DNA of 46,643 nucleotides, taken from Candidatus Saccharimonadota bacterium (GTDB lineage Bacteria > Patescibacteriota > Saccharimonadia > Saccharimonadales > 2-12-FULL-41-12). This document shows, one piece after another, positions 29,374 to 38,202 of this stretch. The stretch's first letter is position 1, and each line of letters begins with the position of its first letter. A program made the translations under genes and the position numbers. A model generated the notes under the pieces. It was not told the DNA's origin. It saw only the letters and a program-made list of their open reading frames with translations, and made no database searches. The stretch spans positions 19,459-66,101 of the forward strand of contig JALHOM010000006.1 in the NCBI GenBank assembly GCA_022842995.1, written 5' to 3'.

Positions 29374-29802
29374 ATGGAAGCAAAAAAAGTACGTGCCAAT
29401 CTTAAAATGAAGATTCCGGCCGGAAAAGCAAGTGCTGCTCCACCAGTTGGTAGCACACTCGGTCAATACGGTGTTAATATGATGGATTTTATCCAGCCAT
29501 TTAACGACCAAACAAAAGAAATGCGCGGCACAGTAACTGCGCATATCACTATTTTTGACGACAGAACTATGGAGTTCCGTGTTGTGTCAGAGCCAACCGA
29601 CGACCTTATCCGAGCCAAACTCGGTATTCAAAAAGGTTCTGGTAAGCCAAACAGCGAAAAAGTCAGCAAGAAGCTGAGCCAAGCTGATCTAAATGCCATT
29701 GCAGAAGCCAAGGCAGCAGACATGAATGCCGATGACATAGAGGCTGTCAAGAAAATGGTAGCCGGAACAGCCCGCAGCATGGGCGTGGAAGTCGAAGGTT
29801 AA
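29374..29802 (+). CDS. rplK: 50S ribosomal protein L11
   Basis: ANLKMKIPAGKASAAPPVGSTLGQYGVNMMDFIQPFNDQT; GTARSMGVEVEG. Confidence 0.97.
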   Translation: MEAKKVRANLKMKIPAGKASAAPPVGSTLGQYGVNMMDFIQPFNDQTKEMRGTVTAHITIFDDRTMEFRVVSEPTDDLIRAKLGIQKGSGKPNSEKVSKKLSQADLNAIAEAKAADMNADDIEAVKKMVAGTARSMGVEVEG

Positions 29803-29810
29803 TTCAAAAG

Positions 29811-30029
29811 ATGGGAAACCCGGAACGACCCGAAAAGATTATCGTTCCTGGGCTTGATGGAACTTTCTACGAAGTTGACCTGAAAAGACTTGCCGAACTA
29901 TATGGAACCGAAGCTCCATATGAGGAAAACACAGTGGAAATCGGCGATCCAATAGAGTTTGAACCGCCAGCAAAACGAAAGATAACTGAGGACCCGGTAC
30001 CTGAACCAGGCAGTAAATTTAACATTTAA
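29811..30029 (+). CDS. Small acidic hypothetical protein between rplK and rplA
   Basis: 72 aa ORF closely spaced between rplK and rplA. Confidence 0.55.
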   Translation: MGNPERPEKIIVPGLDGTFYEVDLKRLAELYGTEAPYEENTVEIGDPIEFEPPAKRKITEDPVPEPGSKFNI

Positions 30030-30122
30030 TTAACACGTGGGACCCGACTTCGCTAAAGCTACGACGGGCTTGCCCGATTCGCTCGAAGCCAAGAAGGGGT
30101 TTGAACCACGAAAGGATATAGA

Positions 30123-31145
30123 ATGAGCAAGGAAGCTATAGAGAAAAAAGACGAAAGTTTAAAGATTAAAGATGAAAGTCCAAAGTCTGAGGACGAAAGT
30201 ACTCAGACGAATAACGAAAGCCTAGAGATTAAAGAGGAAGCTCAAGTCACTGAAGCATCTTCGGAAGCTCACGATACAACAGAGGCCGAAACAAAAGAAG
30301 TAAAAGCTACTGCGAAGGCGGGCAAGAGAAGCGAAAAAGGCATCAAAGAAGCTGAAGAAAAGGTTGCCAAGATCGAGAAGCAAAAACATGCTGCTGAAGC
30401 AAAAGCCGAAGAAGCCGAGAAGCCAAAGCAACACCGCAACCCAACACGTTCACGACTGGATCGACGTGGTAAAAAGTTCAAAGAAGTTGCCAAACTCGTA
30501 GAAGTAGACAAACTCTACACCTTCAAAGAAGCTGTTGAGCTATCTCTCAAAACCTCTACAACCAAGTTTGACGCTACCGTCGAGCTCCACGTTAGACTGA
30601 ACGTTGATCCACGTCAAGCCGACCAAAACTTGCGAGACAACCTTGTTTTGCCAGCTGGTACCGGTAAGACCGTGAGAGTAGCCGTATTCGCCGACGAAGA
30701 CATTGCCAAAGATGCCAAGAAAGCTGGAGCCGACATTGCCGGTGCCGATGACTTTTTGAAGCAGCTAGACAAAGGCGAGATCAACTTTGATATTTTGATC
30801 GCAACTCCTAATGTTATGGCTAAGTTAAGTAAATACGCCCGTGTTCTGGGACCAAAAGGTCTCATGCCTAACCCAAAGAGTGGCACCGTAACAACCGATG
30901 TTGCGAAGGCCGTATCGTCAGCCAAAGCTGGTCGTGTCGAATACCGTGTCGATAGCACAGGTATCGTACACCTCGGCATCGGTAAGGTAAGTTTTGGAGC
31001 CGCTAAAATCAATCAAAACCTTGACGCAGTGATTGCCAGCATCAAGAACAACAAGCCGAGCAGCATTAAAGGTTCGTACGTCAAGTCTATCACCCTGAGC
31101 ACCTCGATGGGTCCAGGCATAAAAGTTAGCCCAAGCGAAATCTAA
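30123..31145 (+). CDS. rplA: 50S ribosomal protein L1 with approximately 110-aa charged N-terminal extension
   Basis: L1 core from KKFKEVAKLVEVDKLYTFKEAVEL..., GPKGLMPNPKSGTVT; N-terminal KDESLKIKDESPKSEDES repeats. Confidence 0.95.
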   Translation: MSKEAIEKKDESLKIKDESPKSEDESTQTNNESLEIKEEAQVTEASSEAHDTTEAETKEVKATAKAGKRSEKGIKEAEEKVAKIEKQKHAAEAKAEEAEKPKQHRNPTRSRLDRRGKKFKEVAKLVEVDKLYTFKEAVELSLKTSTTKFDATVELHVRLNVDPRQADQNLRDNLVLPAGTGKTVRVAVFADEDIAKDAKKAGADIAGADDFLKQLDKGEINFDILIATPNVMAKLSKYARVLGPKGLMPNPKSGTVTTDVAKAVSSAKAGRVEYRVDSTGIVHLGIGKVSFGAAKINQNLDAVIASIKNNKPSSIKGSYVKSITLSTSMGPGIKVSPSEI

Positions 31146-31216
31146 GTATCAACCCACAAACATAGCTAGGGTACTCAAAACGTGCATCCTATTTTGTTGC
31201 ACGGAAAGCAAACAAG

Positions 31217-31870
31217 GTGTACATTTGGTTGATTATGAGATTCAATTTACCCCCCCAATCAAACCCAGCCCGCATAAGCAGACCTGTAGTCTGGGCTGTA
31301 ATAATTTCAGCTTTAAGTCCTCATCAAGTTCTAGGGCAGGTTGTGGACAACTTCTGCAAACCAATCGCCCCTCAATCCGACATGCATACTTGGCCAATAT
31401 TCCAACAAGGGCATTATGAAGTAATCTGTCCGCCAGAAGATGTATATCGTATAGGATCACCCGCCGTACGAACGGTTACTATTCAAAAAACCGGCATAAC
31501 AACATCATTCGTAGAACCTTCCCGACCTACCGAAATATATTGCGGAGGTAGCGCCACCCCCTATGTAGAGCGGATAACTACTGTAACCTGCATGGAATTA
31601 AAGCGACAAGCGAGGGGCGCGAAGCCAAGACTAGCATATAGCTCGGTGAGGAGGGACACAATTTATAGGCCGCTTGACGGATGGAGTGCTCGACCATTCC
31701 CAATTGCAGACGGCAGCTTTGGTCCAAGAAAAAAATGTCACCCGATACCTGCTGAAAGAGAACGCTACCTTGCCCGGAGCGGGGAATACCGAATATTCAA
31801 GTTCTCAGGTTCTGAACCGCCAAAATACACAAATTCATTCATTACAAGAACGAGAGTAGTTTGGTGTTGA
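31217..31870 (+). CDS. Secreted Cys-containing protein of unknown function (P6); alternative ATG at 31235
   Basis: Signal-like VVWAVIISALSPHQVLGQ; YCGGSATPYVERITTVTC; six or more Cys. Confidence 0.65.
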   Translation: MYIWLIMRFNLPPQSNPARISRPVVWAVIISALSPHQVLGQVVDNFCKPIAPQSDMHTWPIFQQGHYEVICPPEDVYRIGSPAVRTVTIQKTGITTSFVEPSRPTEIYCGGSATPYVERITTVTCMELKRQARGAKPRLAYSSVRRDTIYRPLDGWSARPFPIADGSFGPRKKCHPIPAERERYLARSGEYRIFKFSGSEPPKYTNSFITRTRVVWC

Positions 31871-31971
31871 TAAATCCCAGCACATGATCGTTGTGTAATA
31901 GTCCGATATATTTGCCCCGTCAAGCACGAGTACTTTAGAATATACACAAGGAAAGTGAGGGAAAAGCAACT

Positions 31972-32685
31972 TTGGGTGTTTATAGTAATATTGACATCAG
32001 GAAAGCGATCAAGGACGGCCACATTGTTTGCGTCCCGTTTAATGATAAACACATCAGTCACGCCAGTCTCGACGTGACACTTGGCTACTACTATTACCGA
32101 ACCGGGCGGGCTCCACGAGGTTATATCTATAACCCATTTGATGAAGTTTCGGTCAAAAAGTATTTTGGTGAAGTCCAGCAAGCCGTTCCGCACCAAGACT
32201 GGTGTGCCGAAAACGGCGTTCGGTTGCTCGAAGGTATCCCGGCCGATCATCCTGTTATCCCCCTCAAACCGGGCGAGAGAATCTTGGCTCACACCCACGA
32301 ATTCTTTGGCATTAAACCGCCAGGGGCTTACGAGGTTAAATCGCGCTCCAGTTGGGGCAGAAACGGCATAGCCGTCTGTTTTGACGCCGGCTGGGTAGAT
32401 CCTGGCTACATAAATCGGCTAACGCTTGAGATCTACAACCTCAACGAACACGAAACGGTTCTTTTGCCCGTTGGCGAACGCATCGCTCAGGCTGTCTTTT
32501 TGGAAACAGGCGAAGTCGAAGGCAACTACGGTGAAGGGCGAGACGATGGTATGAGCGGGAAGTATCAGCTTGGCACAAACCTCGACGACTTAATCTCTAA
32601 CTGGACTCCAGCACAAATGTTGCCAAAGGCCTACAAGGACACTCGTAGCCTCCCAGAAACGATTAAAGGTTTAAAAGCACGATGA
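31972..32685 (+). CDS. dcd: dCTP deaminase
   Basis: ISHASLDVTLGYYYYR, YEVKSRSSWGRNGIAVCFDAGWVDPGYINRLTLEIYN, GERIAQAVF; TTG start as given. Confidence 0.9.
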   Translation: MGVYSNIDIRKAIKDGHIVCVPFNDKHISHASLDVTLGYYYYRTGRAPRGYIYNPFDEVSVKKYFGEVQQAVPHQDWCAENGVRLLEGIPADHPVIPLKPGERILAHTHEFFGIKPPGAYEVKSRSSWGRNGIAVCFDAGWVDPGYINRLTLEIYNLNEHETVLLPVGERIAQAVFLETGEVEGNYGEGRDDGMSGKYQLGTNLDDLISNWTPAQMLPKAYKDTRSLPETIKGLKAR

Positions 32686-35012
32686 GCCCGACTATTGACC
32701 CTTCTCGAAATGGATTATTCCTGGTAATCGACGGCGCCGATGGCTCTGGCAAAAGCACTCAATATCGTCAATTAGTAGATAGATTAACCACCCTCGGCTA
32801 CGACGTAGATCTGATCAAGTTTCCTCAATACGACGAAGAATCTAGCTATTTCGTCAGGCAGTACTTAAATGGCGAGTACGGCAAAGCAGATGATGTTGGC
32901 CCCTACACAGGTTCGATATTCTATGCTCTCGACCGCTACGCCGCTTCCAAGCGGATATCATCGGCACTGGCACAAGGAAAAGTCGTCATCGCTGATAGAT
33001 ACACCAGCTCAAACATGGCCCACCAGGGGTTGAAGTTTGATAGCGACGAAGAGCGAAATGGCTATTTTTTATGGCTCGAAGCAATCGAGTTCAAGATGCT
33101 TGAAATCCCCCGGCCTGATATGACAGTCGTACTAAGGGTACCTCCTGAAATTTCTCAAAAACTGATAGAAAACCGCGAACAAGCAAAAGATATTCACGAG
33201 CTCGACCCAGATCATGCTAAAAAAGCAGTTCATGTCTATGACACCTTGTGCAGGCTTTTCCCAGAAGACTTTAAACAGCTAGACTGCGTACGCGGCGGCG
33301 AACTCATGAGTATCGACGAAATCGGTGATCTTGTCTGGAACACGGTGGAGCCGATGTTGCCAACGCCAAAATCGTATTATCCTAATCAAAATTCATCAGG
33401 ACTGGCGTCAACTAACCCCCCATTAAATAACGTATTCTTGTCTGAAGAAAACGGGGTGCTGTCCATCACCGAAGCCGGCCGTCAAGAGCTCGCCAAATAC
33501 ATTACTAACACCACTGGTAGCGTCTACGCCTTTAATGACCAGCTCAGCGCCACAACTATCGCAGCCGCTATGGCGCGCCTAAGCCGGCGCGGTGATGATA
33601 TGCGCATCACTATCCTGGATGAATTTTTAGGCGAAGCTGGTAAAGACGATGACCTGTTAAAGCGAGTTATCACCGCTTACGGCGACGATTCCGTACAGCA
33701 ATTGACCGCCAAGCATGTCGTTGTCGAAGGCGCCAGTAACTTGCTAACCAAGAAATTGGAGTGGGGAAGACTGGCATCGTACCTCGAGCAGTCGACGCGC
33801 TACATCTATTTCGACCAAAAAGACAACGCCGGGAAGTATAAGTACTTTACTCCTGACTACTTACCATCTGAGCTGACAGACGAGTACAACCGACGGATGG
33901 ACTTCATTTTCGAGACCTACTCCGAGCTCGTTCATAAGCTGACAGATTATGTCCGAAAAGAGTCAAAAGTACCTCTCAAAGATCAAGATGGAGCCTGGAA
34001 ATCGGCCACCCGTGCGCAGGCCTGTGACGCTGCACGGCCAGTCTTGCCCGTGGCCACGAAGTCAACAGTCGGCATCTTTGCATCCGGCCAAGCCCTGGAA
34101 AGCTTGATAATGCATTTGCTCAGCGATGATCTACCAGAAGCCCGCCAAACAGGACAAGACTTGCTTCATGAATCACGGAAGATTCTGTCGACCTTCCTCG
34201 AAAGAGCAGACAAACCCGATAGAGGCGGCGCCTGGCAAGCCTACCGATCTGAAACAGCCAATAACGTCGCCGACCTTGCCAATCAGTATCTTCCACAAGC
34301 CTACACCGGCTTAAGCAGCCGAGCTCCAGTTACTTTGACTTCCTATTGGCCTAAAAATGAATTCGACATAATTCCCGATATCTTATACGAGCACAGTGAG
34401 CTCTCGAAACAGGAAATCAAGGATATAGTCGCCAACTTCCCGTACATGCAGAAACTTGAGATTCTGAATTCCTTCATCGGTAAACGCCTCAACCGTCGAC
34501 AACGTCCGTCACGTGCCTTTGAGCAAGTGCATTACTCTTGGGACATTTTGTGCGACTATGGCATCTTCAGAGACCTCCAAAGGCACCGCATGGTAGACGA
34601 CCTCGCCTGGCAGAAATTATCTCCGCGCTACGGCTATGAAACCCCTGAACTCGTGTCGCGAGCTGGCCTAGACGACTATTTTGAGGCCTGTTTTGACGAA
34701 AGTTTGAAGCTCTATAGCTCACTCCAAGCCGCCGGATACGAGCTTGAGGCACAGTACGCAACCTTGCTTGGGCACAAAATGCGCTGGAAAGTCACCTTTA
34801 ACGCCCGCGAAGCGTACCAGATGATCGAACTCAGAACTTCACCCCAAGGACACCCTGGCTACCGCAAATTAGCTCAAGAAATGTACGACAAAATCCACGA
34901 AGTTCACCCCATCATCGCTACCGGCATGAAGTTCGTCAACCAAGACGAAGACCCAGAGCTATCGCGCCTTGCAGCAGAACGCTACACCCAATTCAAACTC
35001 AACCAAAAATAG
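32682..35012 (+). CDS. tmk-thyX: Thymidylate kinase - ThyX (tandem-domain FAD-dependent thymidylate synthase) fusion
   Basis: Tmk: LFLVIDGADGSGKSTQ, DRYAASK..VIADRYTSSNMAHQG; ThyX: YGDDSVQQL, LQRHRMVDDLAWQKLSPRYGYETPEL, NAREAYQMIELRTSPQGHPGYR; no internal stop; ATGA overlap with dcd. Confidence 0.88.
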   Translation: MSPTIDPSRNGLFLVIDGADGSGKSTQYRQLVDRLTTLGYDVDLIKFPQYDEESSYFVRQYLNGEYGKADDVGPYTGSIFYALDRYAASKRISSALAQGKVVIADRYTSSNMAHQGLKFDSDEERNGYFLWLEAIEFKMLEIPRPDMTVVLRVPPEISQKLIENREQAKDIHELDPDHAKKAVHVYDTLCRLFPEDFKQLDCVRGGELMSIDEIGDLVWNTVEPMLPTPKSYYPNQNSSGLASTNPPLNNVFLSEENGVLSITEAGRQELAKYITNTTGSVYAFNDQLSATTIAAAMARLSRRGDDMRITILDEFLGEAGKDDDLLKRVITAYGDDSVQQLTAKHVVVEGASNLLTKKLEWGRLASYLEQSTRYIYFDQKDNAGKYKYFTPDYLPSELTDEYNRRMDFIFETYSELVHKLTDYVRKESKVPLKDQDGAWKSATRAQACDAARPVLPVATKSTVGIFASGQALESLIMHLLSDDLPEARQTGQDLLHESRKILSTFLERADKPDRGGAWQAYRSETANNVADLANQYLPQAYTGLSSRAPVTLTSYWPKNEFDIIPDILYEHSELSKQEIKDIVANFPYMQKLEILNSFIGKRLNRRQRPSRAFEQVHYSWDILCDYGIFRDLQRHRMVDDLAWQKLSPRYGYETPELVSRAGLDDYFEACFDESLKLYSSLQAAGYELEAQYATLLGHKMRWKVTFNAREAYQMIELRTSPQGHPGYRKLAQEMYDKIHEVHPIIATGMKFVNQDEDPELSRLAAERYTQFKLNQK

Positions 35013-35047
35013 TTGTTTGAGATAAGATTTAATGTTGTAATAGTCTA

Positions 35048-36265
35048 ATGACTTCGACGCTCAGAGCTACAGATACCATCGAATTAACGGCCGAATTTTT
35101 ATCGGCTCGTTTAGACGGCGCCGAGCAGCTGACTATCGTATTATTTCCCGGACAAGGGCCTGATCCGCGCATTGTTCATGATGTCGATGATGTAGCGTCA
35201 CATGCCTTTGAAAAATGCGTTGGCATATCTCTCGCTCAGGCCAAGTCGTTGGACTCGGAAGATGCTTATCGTGGGCAAATTGCTCAACCACTCCATATTA
35301 TTCGTCTATATGCGATGGCACGTTCGTTGGATCAACTGCTGACTTCGCAAAATAAAAGCCCTCTATTTGAGCGTCCGGATAATGTAATAATACCGGCGTC
35401 ACTAACTGAATTCCTCCTCAATAGCCTCGTCAAAGCTTGGAAATTAGAGACATCCGTCGACGAGGCCCATAAACGAGGTCTCTTCTCCGATAATTTCGCC
35501 TTAGCGAATCCTGGCGTTTTTGGCATGGGTGCTACGTTTCTGCACGACATCCGAAAAAACGCAGGCCTAAAAACGCTCGTTCAAGGTCATGAGCCACCAG
35601 TACCTATTGTCGAGCGCATGAGAGATATTCTCGGCCCTGAAGACTATGATAATCGTCACCAATTATACTCAAATGTCTTTATCGGGTCACGTCCGTCACC
35701 TGGCATGGCAACCCTGACGGGGAGCAAGGATGAAATTCAAGAAATTGGCAATAAGTTGAGAGTACACAAAAGTCTCATCGGTTTTACATATCTGAATCGA
35801 ATCGATGGAGTCCCCTATCACTCACCCCAAAGCCAACCTATTCAAGATCAAATGAAACAAAATCCGCCAACTGAGAAGACAGGTGAGCCGGACCTTACCT
35901 GTGGGATTGTTATATCCCCGACAAGTCGACGACCTTTACTAACGAGCAATGATGTTAAGGATAACCGCCTGGATCTCATAGTATTGCCCGTTAACCAACT
36001 AGACATTTTACATTCGCTCCGCCTTGCCATAAGCTGTTCTTCATCAATCAAAAGAATTGTCGGACTAGAAATTGGCAATGTCGCTGATTACCCGTGGGGC
36101 AAACAACAGGGAGTGCAGACCGCCGCAATTCACGATTACTCTCGTTTTTTCCGATTTACGAACAAAAAAGGTCAATATGTTCCCATTTTTAGCTTGGCTT
36201 ACGACGGCTCACCCGAAGCACGCGGCTCGGTCGCCACTGCTGAATTTATAAATCAATTTCTGTAA
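35048..36265 (+). CDS. FabD-like acyltransferase (malonyl-CoA:ACP transacylase fold)
   Basis: IVLFPGQGPDPR; PASLTEF at the GHSLGE position with Ser retained; VPYHSP at the catalytic-His PFHSP position; IGSRPSPGMATLTG at the NSPRQVVISG position. Confidence 0.7.
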   Translation: MTSTLRATDTIELTAEFLSARLDGAEQLTIVLFPGQGPDPRIVHDVDDVASHAFEKCVGISLAQAKSLDSEDAYRGQIAQPLHIIRLYAMARSLDQLLTSQNKSPLFERPDNVIIPASLTEFLLNSLVKAWKLETSVDEAHKRGLFSDNFALANPGVFGMGATFLHDIRKNAGLKTLVQGHEPPVPIVERMRDILGPEDYDNRHQLYSNVFIGSRPSPGMATLTGSKDEIQEIGNKLRVHKSLIGFTYLNRIDGVPYHSPQSQPIQDQMKQNPPTEKTGEPDLTCGIVISPTSRRPLLTSNDVKDNRLDLIVLPVNQLDILHSLRLAISCSSSIKRIVGLEIGNVADYPWGKQQGVQTAAIHDYSRFFRFTNKKGQYVPIFSLAYDGSPEARGSVATAEFINQFL

Positions 36266-36294
36266 TTGTAAATAACAAAGAAACACAGTATAAT
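36266..36294 (+). promoter_or_regulatory. Sigma70-type promoter of rplJ-rplL
   Basis: TTGTAA (36266-36271) - 17 nt - TATAAT (36289-36294). Confidence 0.75.
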
Positions 36295-36302
36295 ACTACC
36301 TA

Positions 36303-36420
36303 GTTTCCGAAGACAGTGACGTCGGGGCAACCCGCTTGAAAATGTCACCGAGGCACACAATCTGTTTTATAGAATTGTATGTATTTATCGTCTTTGGTTA
36401 CTAGCCAAAGATTTTTTAAT
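36303..36420 (+). promoter_or_regulatory. L10-type r-protein leader with intrinsic terminator/attenuator
   Basis: ttccgaagacag...caccgaggcaca matches L10 leader pattern; TCTTTGG-ttactag-CCAAAGA-TTTTTT at 36391-36418 well upstream of rplJ. Confidence 0.7.
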
Positions 36421-36471
36421 TTTAAGGGTCGATAATCTTTGGATACGTAACATAACGAGGAAATTATAGTT

Positions 36472-36993
36472 ATGGCACTAACTAAAGCAAAAAAACAAGA
36501 AGTAATTGACGAAGTTTCCGAACTTTTGAAGTCTTCTAAAATGACAGTCGTTGCCGAGTATCAAGGCACAAGCGTGAAGCAGCTCCAAGCTCTTCGTCGT
36601 TCAGCCAAAGAGAACGGTAGCGTCGTTAAAGTAGTTAAAAACCGACTTGTCGTCCAAGCCCTCAAAACCAGCGATCTTTACAAAGACGCCGATATGAGCA
36701 ACCTGACCAGTCAGCTTTTATACGCTTTTAACGCTGAAGATGAAGTAGCGCCTGCTCAAAAACTCGATGAATTCGCCAAAAAGAACCCAACGATCAAGTT
36801 CGTTGGCGCCTTTACAAATGAAGGCGTGTTCATCGGTGCCGACGAAGTCAAGGCTCTTGCCAAGCTTCCAAGCAAGCCTCAGCTTATCGCTGGTGTTATT
36901 AATACACTTCAATCACCTGTCAACAACGTAATGAGCGGCCTTAAGGGCAATCTACACGGTCTTCTAGACGCTGTAGCAGCCAAAGCCGCCTAA
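36472..36993 (+). CDS. rplJ: 50S ribosomal protein L10
   Basis: MALTKAKKQEVIDEVSELLKSSKMTVVAEYQGTSVKQLQALRRSAKENG; downstream of L10-type leader. Confidence 0.95.
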   Translation: MALTKAKKQEVIDEVSELLKSSKMTVVAEYQGTSVKQLQALRRSAKENGSVVKVVKNRLVVQALKTSDLYKDADMSNLTSQLLYAFNAEDEVAPAQKLDEFAKKNPTIKFVGAFTNEGVFIGADEVKALAKLPSKPQLIAGVINTLQSPVNNVMSGLKGNLHGLLDAVAAKAA

Positions 36994-37022
36994 AGTAACC
37001 ACCATTGTAGAAAGGAACTATC

Positions 37023-37406
37023 ATGGCTACAGATTTGAAAAAATTTGCAGAACAGCTCGTTAACTTGAGCGTTCTTGAAGTAAACGAACTCAGCACTATT
37101 CTTAAAGACGAGTACGGTATCGAACCGGCCGCAGCTGCAGTTGCAGTAGCAGCCCCAGCAGCAGGTGGCGACGACGCTGGTGCCGCAGAAGCCAAGAGCG
37201 AATTCGACATCGTTCTTAAAGATGCTGGCGCACAAAAAGTTGCAGTCATCAAAGCCGTTAAAGACATCACCGGCCTCGGCCTTGGTGAAGCTAAAGCTCT
37301 CGTTGACGGCGCTCCTGGCACCATCAAAGAGAAGGTCGCAAAAGACGACGCCGAAGCCGCTAAAAAAGCTTTGGAAGAAGCTGGCGCTACTGTCGAACTT
37401 GCTTAA
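37023..37406 (+). CDS. rplL: 50S ribosomal protein L7/L12
   Basis: [70 protein letters not shown]. Confidence 0.98.
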   Translation: MATDLKKFAEQLVNLSVLEVNELSTILKDEYGIEPAAAAVAVAAPAAGGDDAGAAEAKSEFDIVLKDAGAQKVAVIKAVKDITGLGLGEAKALVDGAPGTIKEKVAKDDAEAAKKALEEAGATVELA

Positions 37407-37426
37407 TTTCGACACCGCCAACAGTT

Positions 37427-37461
37427 ACGGACGGAACATTTATAGTGTTCCGTCCGTTTTT
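37427..37461 (+). terminator. Rho-independent terminator after rplL
   Basis: ACGGACGGAACA-tttatag-TGTTCCGTCCGT-TTTT. Confidence 0.9.
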
Positions 37462-37585
37462 ATTGTCACTATATATAGGGTTTTCCACAGCTTTTTATTT
37501 ACTTAATTGATTAAGCGTGATACGCTTGCTCATGAAAGTGTGAAGTAAAACGGGAAAAAAGAGACAACAATCTTTTAAACTAAAC

Positions 37586-38095
37586 ATGGCTGACGTACCA
37601 GACAAACAAATAAAAAGACTTAGGGCACTCATTGTTGAAGCCGAGACTTCATTGGCAGCCGCCAAGGAGCTCCTTTTAAGTCTCCTCGGTGATGACCCTT
37701 CAGCTACTGTCAGTGCCAAAGAAGAAGGCATCGGCAAAGTTATAGAAGGCGTCTTTGACGGCCAGAACATGGTCGGTAGCGACAGCAAGACCTATCCCGT
37801 ACCTGCAAACTACGCCTCTAAGTCCAAGCTCGTTCAAGGCGACATCTTGAAACTAAGCATTGCAGAAGACGGAACCTTCCTGTACAAGCAGATCGGTCCA
37901 ATTCCTCGAAAGCAGATCGTCGGCTCTCTCGAACTCGTCGACGGACACTACTACGTCCATGTCGGAGAGAAGCAATACCGCGTACTTCTGGCAAGTGTTA
38001 CCTACTTTAAGGCGAAGCCAGGCGACCAAGTAAGCGTCAATATACCTCAAGATGAAGTAGATGCCGAATGGGCAGCCCTCGAAGCAGCGCTTTAA
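37586..38095 (+). CDS. Conserved-type hypothetical protein
   Basis: 169 aa ORF with good coding character between rplL and dnaX; no recognised family. Confidence 0.6.
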   Translation: MADVPDKQIKRLRALIVEAETSLAAAKELLLSLLGDDPSATVSAKEEGIGKVIEGVFDGQNMVGSDSKTYPVPANYASKSKLVQGDILKLSIAEDGTFLYKQIGPIPRKQIVGSLELVDGHYYVHVGEKQYRVLLASVTYFKAKPGDQVSVNIPQDEVDAEWAALEAAL

Positions 38096-38119
38096 TCGAA
38101 TAACGCAAATTATAGAGTC

Positions 38120-38155
38120 AACACACTCTCGTCAAAAGAGTGTGTTGTTTGTTTT
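38120..38155 (+). terminator. Rho-independent terminator
   Basis: AACACACTCT-cgtcaaa-AGAGTGTGTT followed by T-rich tract. Confidence 0.75.
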
Positions 38156-38164
38156 GCTGCTTGG

Positions 38165-38194
38165 CTTTTATCTTTAGACTTTTATCTTTAGACT
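38165..38194. repeat. 14-bp tandem duplication (CTTTTATCTTTAGA x2) upstream of dnaX
   Basis: Read directly. Confidence 0.85.
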
Positions 38195-38202
38195 AGATAT
38201 AT

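Noticed and set aside
37165-37506. Alternate-frame ORFs inside rplL/rplJ (e.g. 37165..37506, 36941..37327)
   Set aside because: Shadow frames of well-supported ribosomal genes
38165-38194. 14-bp tandem repeat upstream of dnaX as a regulatory array
   Set aside because: Only two units; more likely a slippage duplication
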